Shown here: one piece after another, positions 9,035-21,900 of the stretch
Numbering within the stretch: position 1 is the stretch's first letter
Layout: every line of letters begins with the position of its first letter
Program-made: the position numbers and the translations under genes
DNA from: Volvox africanus
Taxonomy: Eukaryota; Chlorophyta; Chlorophyceae; Chlamydomonadales; Volvocaceae
Length of the DNA: 64,000 bases
Assembly (NCBI GenBank): GCA_030268105.1
Contig: BSDZ01000003.1
Span: forward strand, 1,984,001 to 2,048,000
Direction of reading: 5' to 3'
Notes under the pieces: model-generated
What the model was told of the DNA's origin: nothing
The model's input: the letters and a program-made list of their open reading frames with translations, nothing else
The model's database searches: none

Positions 9035-11410
9035 AAAGTCTCTCGGAGACAGCACTACATGGACATTGGGTGCCGCAACATAACGACAGTACTGCGCGCG
9101 CATCGATATGGAGTCCAGCACAATTGGCCATTGTGCAAAAGGGAACCTATCGCCAAAGGTACCTTGTCTGTCGTACCAAGATGTCACACCAGGGGAGGGC
9201 GGAATTGTGGGGAGCCTGTGGTTAATGTTGTCTAAGCGGCGTCCGTTCGCCGGAATAAGGAACCCAAGCTTGAGGGGTGTAAGGCAATCTTATCAATGAT
9301 AAGGAAAAACACCTATGAATTGCTTGTGAGGCCTTGGGTGCAATCGATTGCTACCACCGCACAGTCTCTTGTGAAAGATTCTGAGGTCGCAGCCCCCTTC
9401 TACTGCCAAATTTTATTGATGCATTTGTCATCCTGGGGCTCCCACCTATGTTCCCTGCTGACTATACGATCCCTCGTGTGCTCGAGCACAACCCGTTTCA
9501 TAACCTATGTACAGGTTAAACTGCCAAAGTTGCGTGGATGAAGCGGCAAGTGAGGGATCTGCTCGCAAAGGGTATGGTTTGGCCCAGCACATCGCCATAT
9601 TCTGCACCGATATTGTTTGTCGGTAAGAAGGATGGGACGTTGCGTATGTGCATTGATTATCGCGGCTTGAATGCGACCACGATTAAAAATCGCTACCCTT
9701 TGCCGCGCGTCGATGACCTGCTCGATAAGCGAAAGGCTCAGCTTATTTTCCCTCGATTGACCTTCAACAAGGGTATAATCAGATACGCATTGCTGCCTCT
9801 GATATTCCGAAAACCGCTTTCCGGACTCCCTTTGGTCACTTCGAGTACACGGTCTTGTCGTTTGGACTTACTAATGCGCCCGCCACATTTCAAGCAGTGA
9901 TGGACCGCATGTTCAGACTGTATATCGACAGGTTCGTCGTTTGTTATTTGGATGATATTTTAATATATTCCAAGATGCGCGAGGAGCACCTGAAGCATCT
10001 CGAGCTCGTGCTTGAGGTGATGAAGCGGGAGCAATTGTTTGCTAAACGCGCCAAGTGTTTTTGGGCGCAGCCTCAGGTGGAGTATTTGGGCCACATCGTG
10101 TCGGCCATTGGGATAAGGATGGACCCACGGAAAGTAGCTGTGGTTCGTGAGTGGCCCGCACCTCAGAACCTCACCAAACTACGCCAGTTCTTGGGTTTGA
10201 CCAACTACTTCCGTAAGTTTATCAAAAATTACTCCATTATTGCGGCCCCGCTTACGAATTTGACGAAGGAAGGAGGTTTCGCTTCCCTCGAAGCCTGGAC
10301 ACCCGCTTGTCAGCGGGCATTCGAAGAGCTGAAGCGAATCGTTGCCGACGACGTTACCCTCTCTTTCCCTGATTACTCGTTGCCATTCCGTGTTGAAGTT
10401 ATATTGGATGCTTCCTTGCATGGAAGCGGCGCTGTATTGTTGCAGGAAGGACGACCGATCGCCTTCACGAGTAAGAAGTTCTCGGGTGCGGAGACCCGAT
10501 ATACAACCTGAGAACAGGAGCTGTTGGCAGCTCTGCATGCTTTGAAGGAATGGCGTTGCTACCTCGAGGGCCGCCCTTTTACGCTAAAGACCGATCATAA
10601 GCCGCTGACATTCTTGCAGAGTGTCCCCACACTTAACCGACGATAAGCCCGGTGGATGGAGTATCTATCTCGTTTCGACTGCACATGGGAGTATATCGCT
10701 GGCAGAATTAATATTGCTGACGCCCTCAGTCGACATCCATCATTACATCCTGCGATTTTGGCAGCACCGGTTACTCGTTCGCGCAGTCTGGAGGTGCCAA
10801 TAGCAGCGGATCTCACGCAACGACTTAAGATGGCGTATCAGGCTGATCCATGGTTTGCTTCACCAAGTAATGTGGAACATTTGCACAAGCACAACGATTT
10901 GTGGATACGGAAGGATGGCTCGACCACATAAATCGTCGTGCCGAATGACGACGCCTTGCGCTACAATATTCTTGCGCGGTTCCACGAGGACCCGTTGGCA
11001 GGACATCCTGGAAGCACGCGATTGGCAGAGCTTGTACGACGCTCGTTCTGGTGGCCGCGCGTGGTGAAGGATGTGGCAAACATCGTGCAAAGGTGCAGTC
11101 TATGTCAGCGCAATAAAGCACTATCTGGTAAGGGCCAGGGGTTATTACAACCTTTACCTATACCAGATGCCCCATGGGAAAGTGTTTCGATGGACTTCGT
11201 AGTCGCGCTGCCCAAAACTGAGGGGGGATACGACTCAGTATTCGTAATGGTCGATCGTCTGACCAAGGTGGTTCACTTAGCCCCCTGCACCTCGTCTTGC
11301 ACCGCTGAGCAAACAGCATGATTATTTTTTGATAATGTGGTACGATTACACGGCGTTCCTAAAAATGTGATATCCGGCGGTCAATTCACGTCTAAGTTTT
11401 GGGAAGCGCT
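9035..11410 (+). pseudogene. pol: pol of copy E (protease end to integrase core)
   Basis: Continues the protease after the CACTA insertion. The RT starts near 9540 ([25 protein letters not shown]), has YLDD near 9948, then RNase H ([22 protein letters not shown]) and the integrase zinc finger and first catalytic region ([19 protein letters not shown]). Damage includes frame changes near 9730-9850, TGA at 10509, TAA in place of CAA near 10645 and 10930, and TGA at 11318. It ends at 11410 in the integrase core. The TGA at 10509 is shared with copy F. Not functional. Confidence 0.9.
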
Positions 11411-12159
11411 AGAAACTTACGAACAGCAAGGCAATCCAATGCGAATAGTAGACAGCGGAATACTCAACAATAAGGAAAGATTCAACTTACAATGTTCTTC
11501 AATTGCAAATTAGAAGTCTGCCGTCAGACCCCGCAAGCAATGTTCATCACTCGGCTGCAGATGATATGCTAGAATAGCTCAGGCCGAATATAAATGAGTA
11601 TGACGTATATATGCTTATTAGATAGAGTTAAGTACACGAGTACTTAGTCCAAAGTAGCATCGAGCCGACTTCGGTCTCCAGGCGGCCGTCCTCACACCTA
11701 TCACGTCGTGATACCGATGCACAGTACATGTCTCACTGGATTCCGATCTCAAGTGTGAGTACCTTTGTAGCACTGTTCTAAATACCGCGTAATCCGTGGT
11801 ATTATTGAATGCAACGCATGCAATATGCGAAGGTCCGAATATCGATATTTGGTTGCCGACCCAACCATCGCCATCGTCGCATTCTTGCATACGCGTATGG
11901 TTTATGACGTAGATGAGGTAATAATATTCAAAGTATTATTACGTGATATAATATGCCAATGGATAGATCGCACATTAATTATCAGCGTCGAGTCAAACAT
12001 GTTGACCAACAGCGCGATGTCGTAGATGGTAATGCAACATGCCTGATTAGCTAGATATACTCAAGTATATCATGCTAATATGATTGTATCATGCCTCATC
12101 ATGCTCGAATGCATTGCGGCCTACTTCGGTGCCAACGGTGATCGAACCGGCGTACAACA
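11411..12159 (-). repeat. Truncated family-2 LTR (3' LTR of copy F)
   Basis: A minus-oriented LTR lacking its first ~75 bp as read on the plus strand. It begins within AACTTACGAACAGCAAGG and runs to the proper terminus GCGTACAACA. It joins copy E pol directly at 11410, so a deletion removed both the integrase end of E and the LTR edge. The conserved LTR palindromes are present. Confidence 0.88.
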
Positions 12160-12205
12160 ACTATCCCCCCTCCCGTATGCAGCGTCCTCGCTGCATCGGA
12201 CAGCA
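12160..12205 (-). promoter_or_regulatory. Polypurine tract and stem-loop, copy F 3' end
   Basis: As read on the minus strand, a stem-loop ATGCAGCGAGGACGCTGCAT is followed by a G-rich polypurine tract ending at the LTR. The tract primes plus-strand synthesis. The stem-loop is conserved at this place in family-1 and family-2 copies. Confidence 0.75.
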
Positions 12206-12218
12206 TCGACTGCAGAGA

Positions 12219-15200
12219 TCATTGGGTCTGCATGGCATGTAGGCGAGCTTCTTCCAATAAGGGCTTCATCTCCGGCGAGAAGTTACACATCGGCTCCCAC
12301 AAATTATGCTCGCTAGAATAGCCAGTCCACTTGACCAGATATTCGTGCACCTTCCACTTTCGTCGTTGTCGACCCGGTGATGCGGTGAACCCGATAATCC
12401 AATATTCGCTCCACATCATACACTGTTTGTTTGCCTGCGATCCAGGTCTCGGGACCAGGGTCTATTACTGCAGGGGCATCGGTGTTGTTTGTAACTGGTT
12501 CCGTGCCGCGATAAGGACGGATGAGGGAAATATGAAATGTGGGGTGGATATTCATGTCAGAGGGTAGGGATAGTTCCACAGCTACGTTCCCTACCATGCG
12601 AACAACGGGATATGGCCCAATCCAGTGAGGTAACAATTTATGGGAACCATCGGCGAGCGAACACAAGTTCTTAGTGCTCAATAATACCATTTGTCCCACC
12701 GAAAATGTTACGTCTCGTTTGGATTTATTATAATAATCCGTCGTCCGTTGTTGTGCCAGGTCCAAGCATGCCTTCGCGTCTGTCATGCGGGATAGGAACG
12801 ACTTGGCAAAGGTTTTAGCCGCTGGAATATTTATCTCCAACTCTCGCCACACGGGTAGCGCAGGATGGAATCCATAATTCAGAAAGAAAGGGCTTTGACC
12901 TGTAGAGTGGTTAACAGTGTTGTTAAGTGTGAATTCTGCCGAAGTCAGAAACGTATCCCAAACAGAGGGTGTGCGTCCCGCGAAATTCCTCAACATGTCG
13001 CCCAGCGTGCGATTTGTGTGTTCGGTCTGCCCATTGGATTGTGGATGATATGTTGTGCTCAAATGAACGCGCATGCCAACGAGTTCACATAGCGCTTCCC
13101 AAAACTTAGACGTGAATTGACCGCCACGATCGGATATCACATTTTTAGGAACGCCATGCAATCTTACCACGTTATCAAAAAATAATCGTGCTGTTTGCTC
13201 AGCGGTGCAAGACGAGGTGCAGGGGGCTAAGTGAACCATCTTGGTCAAGCGATCGACCATAACGAACACCGAGTGGTATCCCCCCTCAATTTTGGGCAGC
13301 GCGACTACAAAGTCCATCGAAACACTTTCCCAAGGGGCATCTGGTATAGGTAAAGGTTGTAATAACCCCTGGCCCTTACCGGATAGTGCTTTATTGAGCT
13401 GACATAAACTGCACCTTTGCACGACGTTTTCCGCATCCTTCACCATGCGCGGCCACCAGAACGAGCGTCGTACGAGCTCTGCCAGATGCGTACTTCCAGG
13501 ATGTCCTGCTAACGGGTCCTCGTGGAACCGCGCAAGAATATTGTAGCGCAAAGCATCGTCGTTCGGCACGACGATTTGTGTGGTCGAACCATCCTTCCGT
13601 AGCCACAAATCGTTGCGCTTGTGCAGATGCTCCACATTACTTGGTGAAGCAAACCATGGATCGGCCTGATATGCCATCTTGAGTCGTTGCGCGAGATCCG
13701 CTGCTATCGGCACCTCCTGACTGTGCAAACGAGTAACCGGTGCTGCCAAAATTGCAGCATGTAATGATGGATGTCGACTGAGAGCGTCAGCAATATTAAT
13801 CCTGCCGGCGATATACTCCCATGTACAGTCGAAACGAGACAGATATTCCATCCACCGGGCTTGTCGTCGGTTAAGTGTGGGGACACTCTGCAAGAATGTC
13901 AGCGGCTTATGATCGGTCTTTAGCGTAAAAGGGCGGCCCTCGAGGTAGCAACGCCATTCCTTCAAAGCATGCAGAGCTGCCAACAGCTCCTGTTCTCAGG
14001 TTGTATATCGGGTCTCCGCACCCGAGAACTTCTTACTCGTGAACGCGATCGGTCGTCCTTCCTGCAACAATACAGCGCCGCTTCCATGCAAGGAAGCATC
14101 CGATATAACTTCAACACGGAATGGCAACGAGTAATCAGGGAAAGAGAGGGTAACGTCGTCGGCAACGATTCGCTTGAGCTCTTCGAATGCCCGCTGACAA
14201 GCGGGTGTCCAGGCTTCGAGGGAAGCGAAACCTCCTTTCTTCGTCAAATTCGTAAGCGGGGCCGCAATAATGGAGTAATTTTCGATAAACTTACGGAAGT
14301 AGTTGGTCAAACCCAAGAACTGGCGTAGTTTGGTGAGGTTCTGAGGCGCAGGCCACTCACGAACCACAGCTACCTTCCGTGGGTCCATCCTTATCCCAGT
14401 GGCCGACACGATGTGGCCCAAATACTCCACCTGAGGCTGCGCCCAAAAACACTTGGCGCGTTTAGCAAACAATTGCTCCTGCTTCATCACCTCAAGCATG
14501 AGCTCGAGATGCTTCAGGTGCTCCTCGCGCATTTTGGAATATATTAAAATATCATCCAAATAACAAACGACGAACCTGTCGATGTACGGTCTGAACATGT
14601 GATCCATCACTTCTTGAAATGTGGCGGGCGCATTAGTAAGTCCAAACTACAAGACCGTGTACTCGAAGTGACCAAAGGGGGTCCGGAAAGCGGTTTTCGG
14701 AATATCAGAGGCAGCAATGCGTATCTGATTATACCCTTGTTGAAGGTCAATCGAGGAAAAATAAGCTGAGCCTTTCAGCTTATCGAGCAGGTCATCGACA
14801 CGCGGCAAAGGGTAGAGATTTTTAATTGTAGTCACATTAAAGCCCCGACAATCAATGCACATATGCAACGTCCCATCCTTCTTACCAACAAACAATATCA
14901 GCGCAGAATATGGCGATGTGCTGGGCCAAATCATACCCTTTGCGAGCACATCCCCCACTTGAAGCTTCACGTCGTCTAGCTCCATCGGGCTTAACCTGTA
15001 CATCGGTCGTGAAACAGGTTGTGCTCCGGGCACAAGAGGGATCGTATGGTCAACAGGTCGCATAGGTGGGAGCCCTGGGATGTCGCCAAAGACATCAGCA
15101 TATTTATGCAGGAGGGCTTCGACCTCAAGATCCTTCACGGTGGACTGCGCGGTGGTAGCATTTGATTGCACCCGTGGCCTCACAAGCAACACATGGGCGC

Positions 15201-16290
15201 CTTTCCGTATCATCCGATCGGTTTCCTTGCGCCCAATTAGCTTGGGTTCTTGATTTCCGCTGACGATCGGCGCCAAAGCGAAATTAACCTCAGGCTCCGC
15301 AACAGTTCCGCCCTCCTCTGGTGTGACATCTTGGTACGACAGGAAAGGTACCTTAGTCGATAGGTTCCCTTTGCACAAACTAAGTGTGGTGGACTCCATA
15401 TCGATGCGCACGCAGTACTGTCGTAATGTCGCGGCACCCAAAATGTACTGTGCCATCTCCGAGAGACCTTGTAGCACATATGGTTGGGCCCTAACACGCA
15501 GAGGGCCTATCGATAGGCTCAGGGTGATCCTGCCCACGATGGGATGCTTACCTCCATCAGTGAGGGTAACCTGTGCACAATCAGACAACTGAGGGGTCAA
15601 CCCCAAAGCATTCACCTCCTTTGCCGAGATGAAGTCGTCGCTGGTGCCGGTATCCACGATCACCTTCATCAGTCGACCTCCAAGGCCGATTTCGATAATA
15701 GGGACATGATTCCCTGTCGGAGTCGACTCCGCGGAAAGTAAAAGGGATCCTATAGCAGGCTCGAACCTGGTAGGATTTAAAAGAGGGGCCTCAAACCAAA
15801 CTTCAGCAGCATAAGATAGTTTAGACAGTACCGTCGGTTTACCCGTCACATCCACACCGTTAAACAAAGCGGTGCCCGACTCGAATCCGAGGACACATTG
15901 CATACCTTCCAACAAAGATGCCACTTTACGTTGGCTAAAAGAGGGAATTAAAATACAAGCTGCAGTGTCCGTATTTCGACGGCGATACCTCTTGTATCTG
16001 GTGAGCTGCTCGCACAGCTCACGGGAAGATGAAGGGATAAATAGAGTAACGTGGCCAGATAAATCGAGGGAAGAAAGAGGGCAACGCGGTGCAAATAAAT
16101 TACACAGCGGGTCGAAATGGTTTAGTCCCGTGCGCCCGTCGAGCGAAAAAGGTCGCTCGATAGCCCGCTCGATTTGTCCAAAAGCAGAAGGTAAAAGGGC
16201 CCTTACAGCCGGACGCAACGATGGCCAGCGGCCACATTCACTCTCTTCAATCCCGGGAGAAGTCCCTTCCTCCACATCCCGGGCAACTTC
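12219..16290 (-). pseudogene. pol: pol of copy F
   Basis: Protease (VDTGTSDDF near 15645), RT ([12 protein letters not shown] near 14560), RNase H (TDHKPLT near 13910), integrase with HHCC finger, DDE core, GPY/F motif (HWIGPYPVVRMVG), and a C-terminal chromodomain (HEYLVKWTGYSSEHN) ending in TGA at 12219. Lesions: TAG for TCG near 14645, TGA for GGA at about 13993, and a frameshift near 12370 just before the chromodomain. The first catalytic protease segment reads DTG, as in active enzymes. The frame starts directly after the gag UAG codon and is in phase with gag. Confidence 0.93.
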
Positions 16291-17529
16291 CTAAGTCGTC
16301 TTGGGTACGAAAGGTGGTAAAAGAGGGCATTCACGAGTCGGGTGCTCTCCCGCACACCTCAAGCAAAGATTAGCGAACTTCCAACGGTCAAACTCCGAAC
16401 GTCGGCACTCCCACTTCTGCATATAAGGATCGTCTGTCCGGGGCTTCTTAACACTAGGAGCCGCATTCTGCATTGCAGCTACAGACGGCGCGCTCTCTCT
16501 TTGCTTTCCTTTCGCATGGCCCGAGCTCGGCCCAGCTCCCGCAGACCCACGATTGCTTGGGCTTTGACGTCCACGATTATCATACCGTCCTTCCTTTCGA
16601 ACGGTATGCACGGCCGCCGCGGAGCGTTGACGATCAGAACCCTGGTCCTTCGGTGTCGACTCTGAAGGTGGTTCCTGCGCTCGCATCGCATGAATACGAG
16701 GATTAATTTGCTTAGCGTCTTTTCCAGCCAAGTTTCGAACTTCTGCACCTCTGGCAAAAGCTACTAAAGCATCATAAGATGAGAATGGAATTCCACTGAG
16801 ATCAGTGGCACACCACCGCGCAAGAGACTCCGTGAGACCACGATGAAACCAGAAGATACGATCCTCCTCAGGAAAGTTAACAATAGGGGTTATCAGGGCC
16901 TCAAAACGGGACTGATAAGCAGGAACGGTCTCATGTGGACGCATATGGTACATGCCTTGTGCCAGCATCTTACGAGCCTCATTACTACACGAGCGAACTT
17001 CCGTAGCAAAGTGAGCGAGGAGAGCATCGATTAGGTTATCAAACGTGTACTTGCCCCTAGCGGTGGTCCATTCGTCATACCAATCCTTTGCGGCACCCTA
17101 GAGGGTATTCCCAACGAACAGGCATTTAATAGAATCGCATCCCCCGCCGTGCACCGCTTGCAAATATTGCCTAGCGTCACGAACGCAAGCCTGAGTCCTA
17201 TCCGCGACACTATGCCCTGAATTCTTTGCCTTTTTGTCAGCGGAAATATTCAGCTTGGGCACGGGGATAGTCAACTTCATTACCTCCGGTATTCCGACGG
17301 GTTCTTGCACCGCGGGTATTACTGGAGCCCGTTGTGCTCCAACTCCTTCACTTGTTGTAGCCGCTGCCGACAGTGGTACAATTGAATGTGAAGGGGTCTG
17401 AAGCACAATGGGGTCAGACATGATACGAGTCCTGACAGTATCGGGATCGGCAAAAACAGGTCTAGCAGCAAGACCGCTATCGGGTTGGCTAGCGGTGCCC
17501 AGATAGGAACTATCTTCGCGTCCCGACAT
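16291..17529 (-). pseudogene. gag: gag of copy F
   Basis: Starts at ATG 17529 and ends in UAG at 16291-16293, with pol following in the same frame. It has the Retrotrans_gag capsid-like region (CLFVGNTL, DEWTTARGKYTF, YHMRPHETVPAYQSRFEAL) and a CCHC knuckle CLRCAGEHPTREC near 16355. The only internal break I see is TAG for GAG at about 17098-17100, inside the capsid region. An upstream split frame is annotated separately. Closely related to copy I gag. Confidence 0.9.
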
Positions 17530-17616
17530 AAGGCACGAACTTCTACTGGTGAACAGGAATTTGCTAGAAGATCTGTAAACAGGTAACGCAAGAGGAGTTT
17601 TCGATTACTCGCGTGC

Positions 17617-17917
17617 CGACAGAACTCCTGAGTATCTCGAGAAGAAAAGCGACGTAATCCGTAAGGCCGTCTCTTATCTCAGTAGTCTTCTGAATCAAAG
17701 CTTTAATCTGATCCGAGTCTAAGTATTGTCCGGCCAACACAGCGTTTAATGTTGGCGTACGTTCACCTGCGGCTCACAATGCAAGCTCACAACGAGAATA
17801 CAGCAACTAGTTACCAACAGATATCGAGGATTACAAACCGGAAGCGGCGGCGTCCAAGACGGCGCGGCCGAGATCGTCAGCTAAAGGGCTGCGGCGCGTG
17901 TCGTCGTCGCTCGCCAT
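17617..17917 (-). CDS. Split leader frame of copy F
   Basis: Exon 1 at 17839-17917 starts with ATG (MASDDDTRRSPLADDLG) and ends in phase 1 before gtttgt. Exon 2 at 17617-17766 follows an AG acceptor and ends at GTCG, where this copy has a gc instead of gt donor. Equivalent exons occur in copies A, B, C, H, I, K and, more distantly, M and G. In family 2 the simplest splice to gag is out of frame, so whether this is the gag N-terminus or a separate small protein is unresolved. Confidence 0.5.
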
Positions 17918-17986
17918 GGCGAGAACCTACTTCCGATGACGGACAATGAGACAGTCGTGAATTTAACCTGGTCTCAATACCAAATT

Positions 17987-18450
17987 TGTTGTATCCTTCT
18001 TCAATCATGCACTGAATCTGCACGTCTGGATGTTAGCTAGTGCGTAGCAAGCTTATGAACAGCAAGGTGATTTAATGCGGGCAAAGTGACAGCAAAAGAC
18101 TCAAGAATAAGGAAAGATCCAACTTACAATAGTGTTTGTTTACAAATCGGTAGATGGCCGTCAGACCCCGCGGGCAATGTTCATCACTGGGCTGCAGATG
18201 ATATGCTAGAATGGCTCAGGCCGAATATATATGAGTATCTCGTATGTATGCGAATAAGATACAGTTAAGTACACGGGTACTTAGTCCAAAGTAGCATCGA
18301 GCCGACTTTGGTCTCTAGGCGGCCGTCCTCGCACCTATCACGTCGCGATACCGATGCGCAGTACATGTCTCACTGGATTCCGATCTCAGGTATGAGTACC
18401 TTCATAGCACTGTTCTAAATACCGCGTAATCCGTGATATTATTGGATGCA
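17987..18450 (-). repeat. Truncated family-2 LTR (5' LTR of copy F)
   Basis: Begins with the proper terminus TGTTGTATCC next to the primer-binding site (17966-17982, complement of TGGTATTGAGACC). It is cut off at 18450, where about 20 bp of a family-1 LTR follow. The last ~350 bp of the LTR are missing. Confidence 0.85.
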
Positions 18451-18470
18451 GCAATCATCACGCGGCGGTG
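18451..18470 (-). repeat. Family-1 LTR sliver, left of copy G
   Basis: Twenty bases (GCAATCATCACGCGGCGGTG) match the interior of the family-1 LTR. The same LTR continues at 33358 after copy G, so G inserted into this LTR remnant. The last five bases, CGGTG, are duplicated at 33353-33357. Confidence 0.8.
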
Positions 18471-18893
18471 TGTTGTATATGTTACCCACGAAGGGTGGTA
18501 TCAAAAGATACCGGTTGTTGTGCCAGAGCCCGATTAAGTAGAGCCGCCGACTGGGTCGTACTTGAGAGACCATAAGGCCTCGAACCGGGCGTGACCTTCA
18601 GAAGTCACCACTACAACCGGAGATTCAGTGAACCAGGAATCAGATGTTCCACCATTTACCATTCAGTCGGTAAATGGCCCACTCCATACAGTTTATGGAG
18701 TAACCGACAGGTTCGGATGTTTCAGGAAGTCCGTTAGCATTGGTCATCAACAGCCGAGACCAAATCCACAAATCGAATGCCAGATGGAAACATGAAACAG
18801 TTAATCTGATAATAAAATATATTATATTATAAAATAATAAACAGATAATTATTATATCTTAATGATTTACCGAAGTGCATTAAGGATACAACA
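18471..18893 (-). repeat. Family-3 LTR (3' LTR of copy G)
   Basis: A 423-bp LTR with TGTTGTATAT and GGATACAACA ends. The adjoining internal sequence (18894-18920) reads on the minus strand as a purine-rich tract AGAGAGGGAACAAT, the likely plus-strand primer. Confidence 0.92.
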
Positions 18894-18962
18894 ATTGTTC
18901 CCTCTCTAGATGCAGCGTCCCGATGCATGAAAAGAGAGCAGACAGGTTGAGGTAGGACAGCG

Positions 18963-21900
18963 TCAGAGAGGTCCGTCCTTAGACTGTGCCCGCAGCCTAG
19001 CTTCATCAAGCAGGGGTTTCATGTCAGGGGTGAAGTTACGTGCCGGTTCCCAGCTATTGTGCTCAGATGAATACCCAGACCACTTAACCAGGTACTCATG
19101 CACATTGCGCTTACGCCTACCCTTGCCAACACGTCGTGCACGGTAATCTAGGATACGTTCGACAGCATACAGGGTCTGCTTACCCGATAACCAGGTAGAG
19201 GTTCCGTAACAGGAGGGATGCTATCATTAGCCTCAGGCAGAGTACCCCGATATGGACGTACGAGAGATACATGAAATGTGGGATGAATGCGTAGATCAGA
19301 TGGGAGTTGTAACTCTACAGCCACCGACCCTACCATGCGTACGACAGGATAAGGCCCCACAAAGCGCGGTAATAATTTACGAGACCCATCAGCCAGGGAA
19401 CGAAGGTTCTTCGTGTTCAACATAACCAGCTGGCCCTTAGTGAACGTGACGTCCTTTTTGGACTTGTTATAGTAGTCCATAGCCCGTTGCTGTGCAGCTT
19501 CCAGGCAAGCTTTAGCGTCCGTTAGACGGGACATGAAAGACTTAGCAAACATTTTTGCAGCCGGAACATTTACGTCCAATTCCCGTCAAACAGGCAAAGC
19601 AGGGTTAAACCCGTAATTCAGGAGAAACGGACTATTACCGACGGACCGGTTAGTAGCATTATTGATGGCAAACTCAGCAGCGGTTAGGTATGTATCCCAT
19701 GCAGTAGGTGTGCGACCCACAAAGTTTCGAAGCATATCACCCAGGACATGGTTAACACGCTCTGTTTGCCCATCAGATTTGGGGTGGTAGGCGGTGGAGA
19801 GATTCACCCGCATTCCTACCAGAGTCCCCAGGGCGCCCCAAAACTTACTTGCAAATTGAGTGCCGCAATCAGATACCACGGACTTGGGGACCCCGTGCAA
19901 ACGTACCACATTGTCGAAAAATAGACGGGCCGTTTGCTCAGCTGTGCAGGATGATGTCGTGGGGGCCAGGTGGACCATCTTAGTGAAACGGTCGACCAGG
20001 ACCAGCACGGCGTCGTATCCTCCCTCAGTTTTGGGCAGCGCAACAATAAAGTCCATAGAGACGCTTTCCCACGGAGCGTCAGGACTAGGAAGAGGTTCGA
20101 GATGCCCATGTGATTTACCAGACTGGGCCTTGTTGCGCTGGCACAGGTCACAACAGAGGACATAATTTTCGGTATCCTTAGCCATGCGGGGCCACCAGTA
20201 ACCGCGTGCAGCCAGGATGCCCAGCAAGAGGGCCGTCATGAAAACGTGAGAGAAGTTCACGACGTAATGAATCGTCGTTAGGTACGACAATCTGACGGTG
20301 GGATCCTTCCGATCGGATCCATAAGCCATGCTCCTGTACCAAGTGCCCCGTGTTGTTGTGAATTGTGAACCACGGGTCGGCTGCATAAGCCTGTTTCAAG
20401 CGCTTGGTAAAATCGGAGGGCACGAAGTTAGGTTTTGACGGAGACCTACTCCGTGTGCTTACCGCCAGAATGGCTGCATGCACTGAGGGGTGCCTACTGA
20501 GAGCATCAGCTATGTTAAGTGAGCCGCTCAGGTACTCCCAATCAAAGTTAAACCGTGCCAGGTATTCCATCCAGCGGGCCTGGCGTCGGTTAAGGGAGGG
20601 CACACCTTGCAGAAACGTAAGGGGTTTGTGATCAGTCTTGAGGGCAAAAGGCCGGCCTTCAAGGTTACATCGCCATTCCTTCAAGGCATGTAGGACCGCA
20701 AGAAATTCCTGTTCCCCTGTAGTATAACGGGTTTCAGCCCCCGAAAACTTCTTACTCGTGTATGCAATGGGGCGTCCCTGCTGCAACAGAACTGCCCCCG
20801 TCCCATGTATAGATGCATCAGTTATGACCTCTACACGGAACGGCAATGAGTAGTCAGGGAAGTGCAGGATAATATCATCAGAGATAGCACGCTTCAAAGC
20901 ATCAAAAGCTGCTTGGCATGCGGGGGTCCAGGCCTCAGGTGAAGAGAAGGCTCCCTTACGTGTGAGGTTTGTTAGCGGTGCAGCAATGACTGAGTAGCGC
21001 TCTATGAACTTACGAAAGTAGTTGGTCAGGCCCAAAACCTTACGCAGTTCCTGAAGGTTGGAGGGCACTGGCCAATCCCGAACAACAGCAGTTTTCCGGG
21101 GGTCCATCCGTATGCCACCCTGAGACACTATATGCCCCAGATACTCCACCTGTGGTTGTGCCCAGTGGCACTTAGAACGCTTAGCATATAGCTGCTCACG
21201 CCGCAGAACCTCAAATACCAGGCGGAGGTGTTGTATGTGCTCCTCACGGGTCTTTGAAAACACCAGGATATCGTCCAGATAACAGATGACGAATTTGTCG
21301 ATGTATGGCCTGAAGATACGGTCCATGACGGCTTGGAATGTGGCAGGGGCGTTCGTCAGTCCGAAACTATGGACGGTATATTCAAAATGGCCAATTGGCG
21401 TACGGAAAGCCGTTTTCGGGATGTCAGATTCTGCTATACGAATCTGATTATACCCCTGCTGGAGGTCTATAGAGCTAAAGAATGCAGAATCTTATCACTT
21501 ATCCAGCAGATCATCGACACGTGGGAGGGGGTAACGGTTCTTAACCGTTGCAGCGTTTAACCCCCTATAATCAATGCACATTCTCAAAGTCCCATCCTTC
21601 TTTCCCACAAACAGAATAGGGGCGGAGTATGGGGATGTGCTTGGCCGTATCATACCTTTTTTCAGCAGCTCAGTAACCTGTCGTTTGACCTCGTCCAGCT
21701 CCAAGGGGCTTAGCCGATACATGGGGCGGGAAACGGGTACTGCACCAGGCACCAAAGATATGGTGTGATCCACAGGCCGCATTGGAGGCTTACCAGGGAC
21801 CTCCTGGAATATATCTGCATATTCCTGTAACAGGGCCTCAAGCTCAGGGTCAGTGGCATCAGATGGGATAGAAGTTGCATTCAGGTGCAACTTGGGCCGT

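Larger units (their letters stand above)
2746..11410 (+). mobile_element. Copy E: decayed plus-strand gypsy element, interrupted by CACTA
   Basis: Remnant of a Ty3/gypsy element without its LTRs: gag remnant at 2746-3660, protease remnant at 3840-4089, then protease to integrase at 9035-11410. The two pol halves are contiguous once the CACTA element at 4090-9034 is removed. The right end breaks inside the integrase core at 11410, where a minus-oriented family-2 LTR fragment starts. Its pol is closest to copies F, J, K and L. The protease segment is closest to copy K. Confidence 0.8.
11411..18450 (-). mobile_element. Copy F: family-2 gypsy element, LTRs truncated
   Basis: A nearly full-length minus-strand element: truncated 3' LTR, polypurine tract, pol, gag, leader, primer-binding site and truncated 5' LTR. 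Both LTRs have lost their outer ends, so there is no testable target-site duplication. Its pol and the pol of copy E form a long inverted repeat with high identity, about 1.9 kb per arm, separated by about 1.7 kb. Confidence 0.88.
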
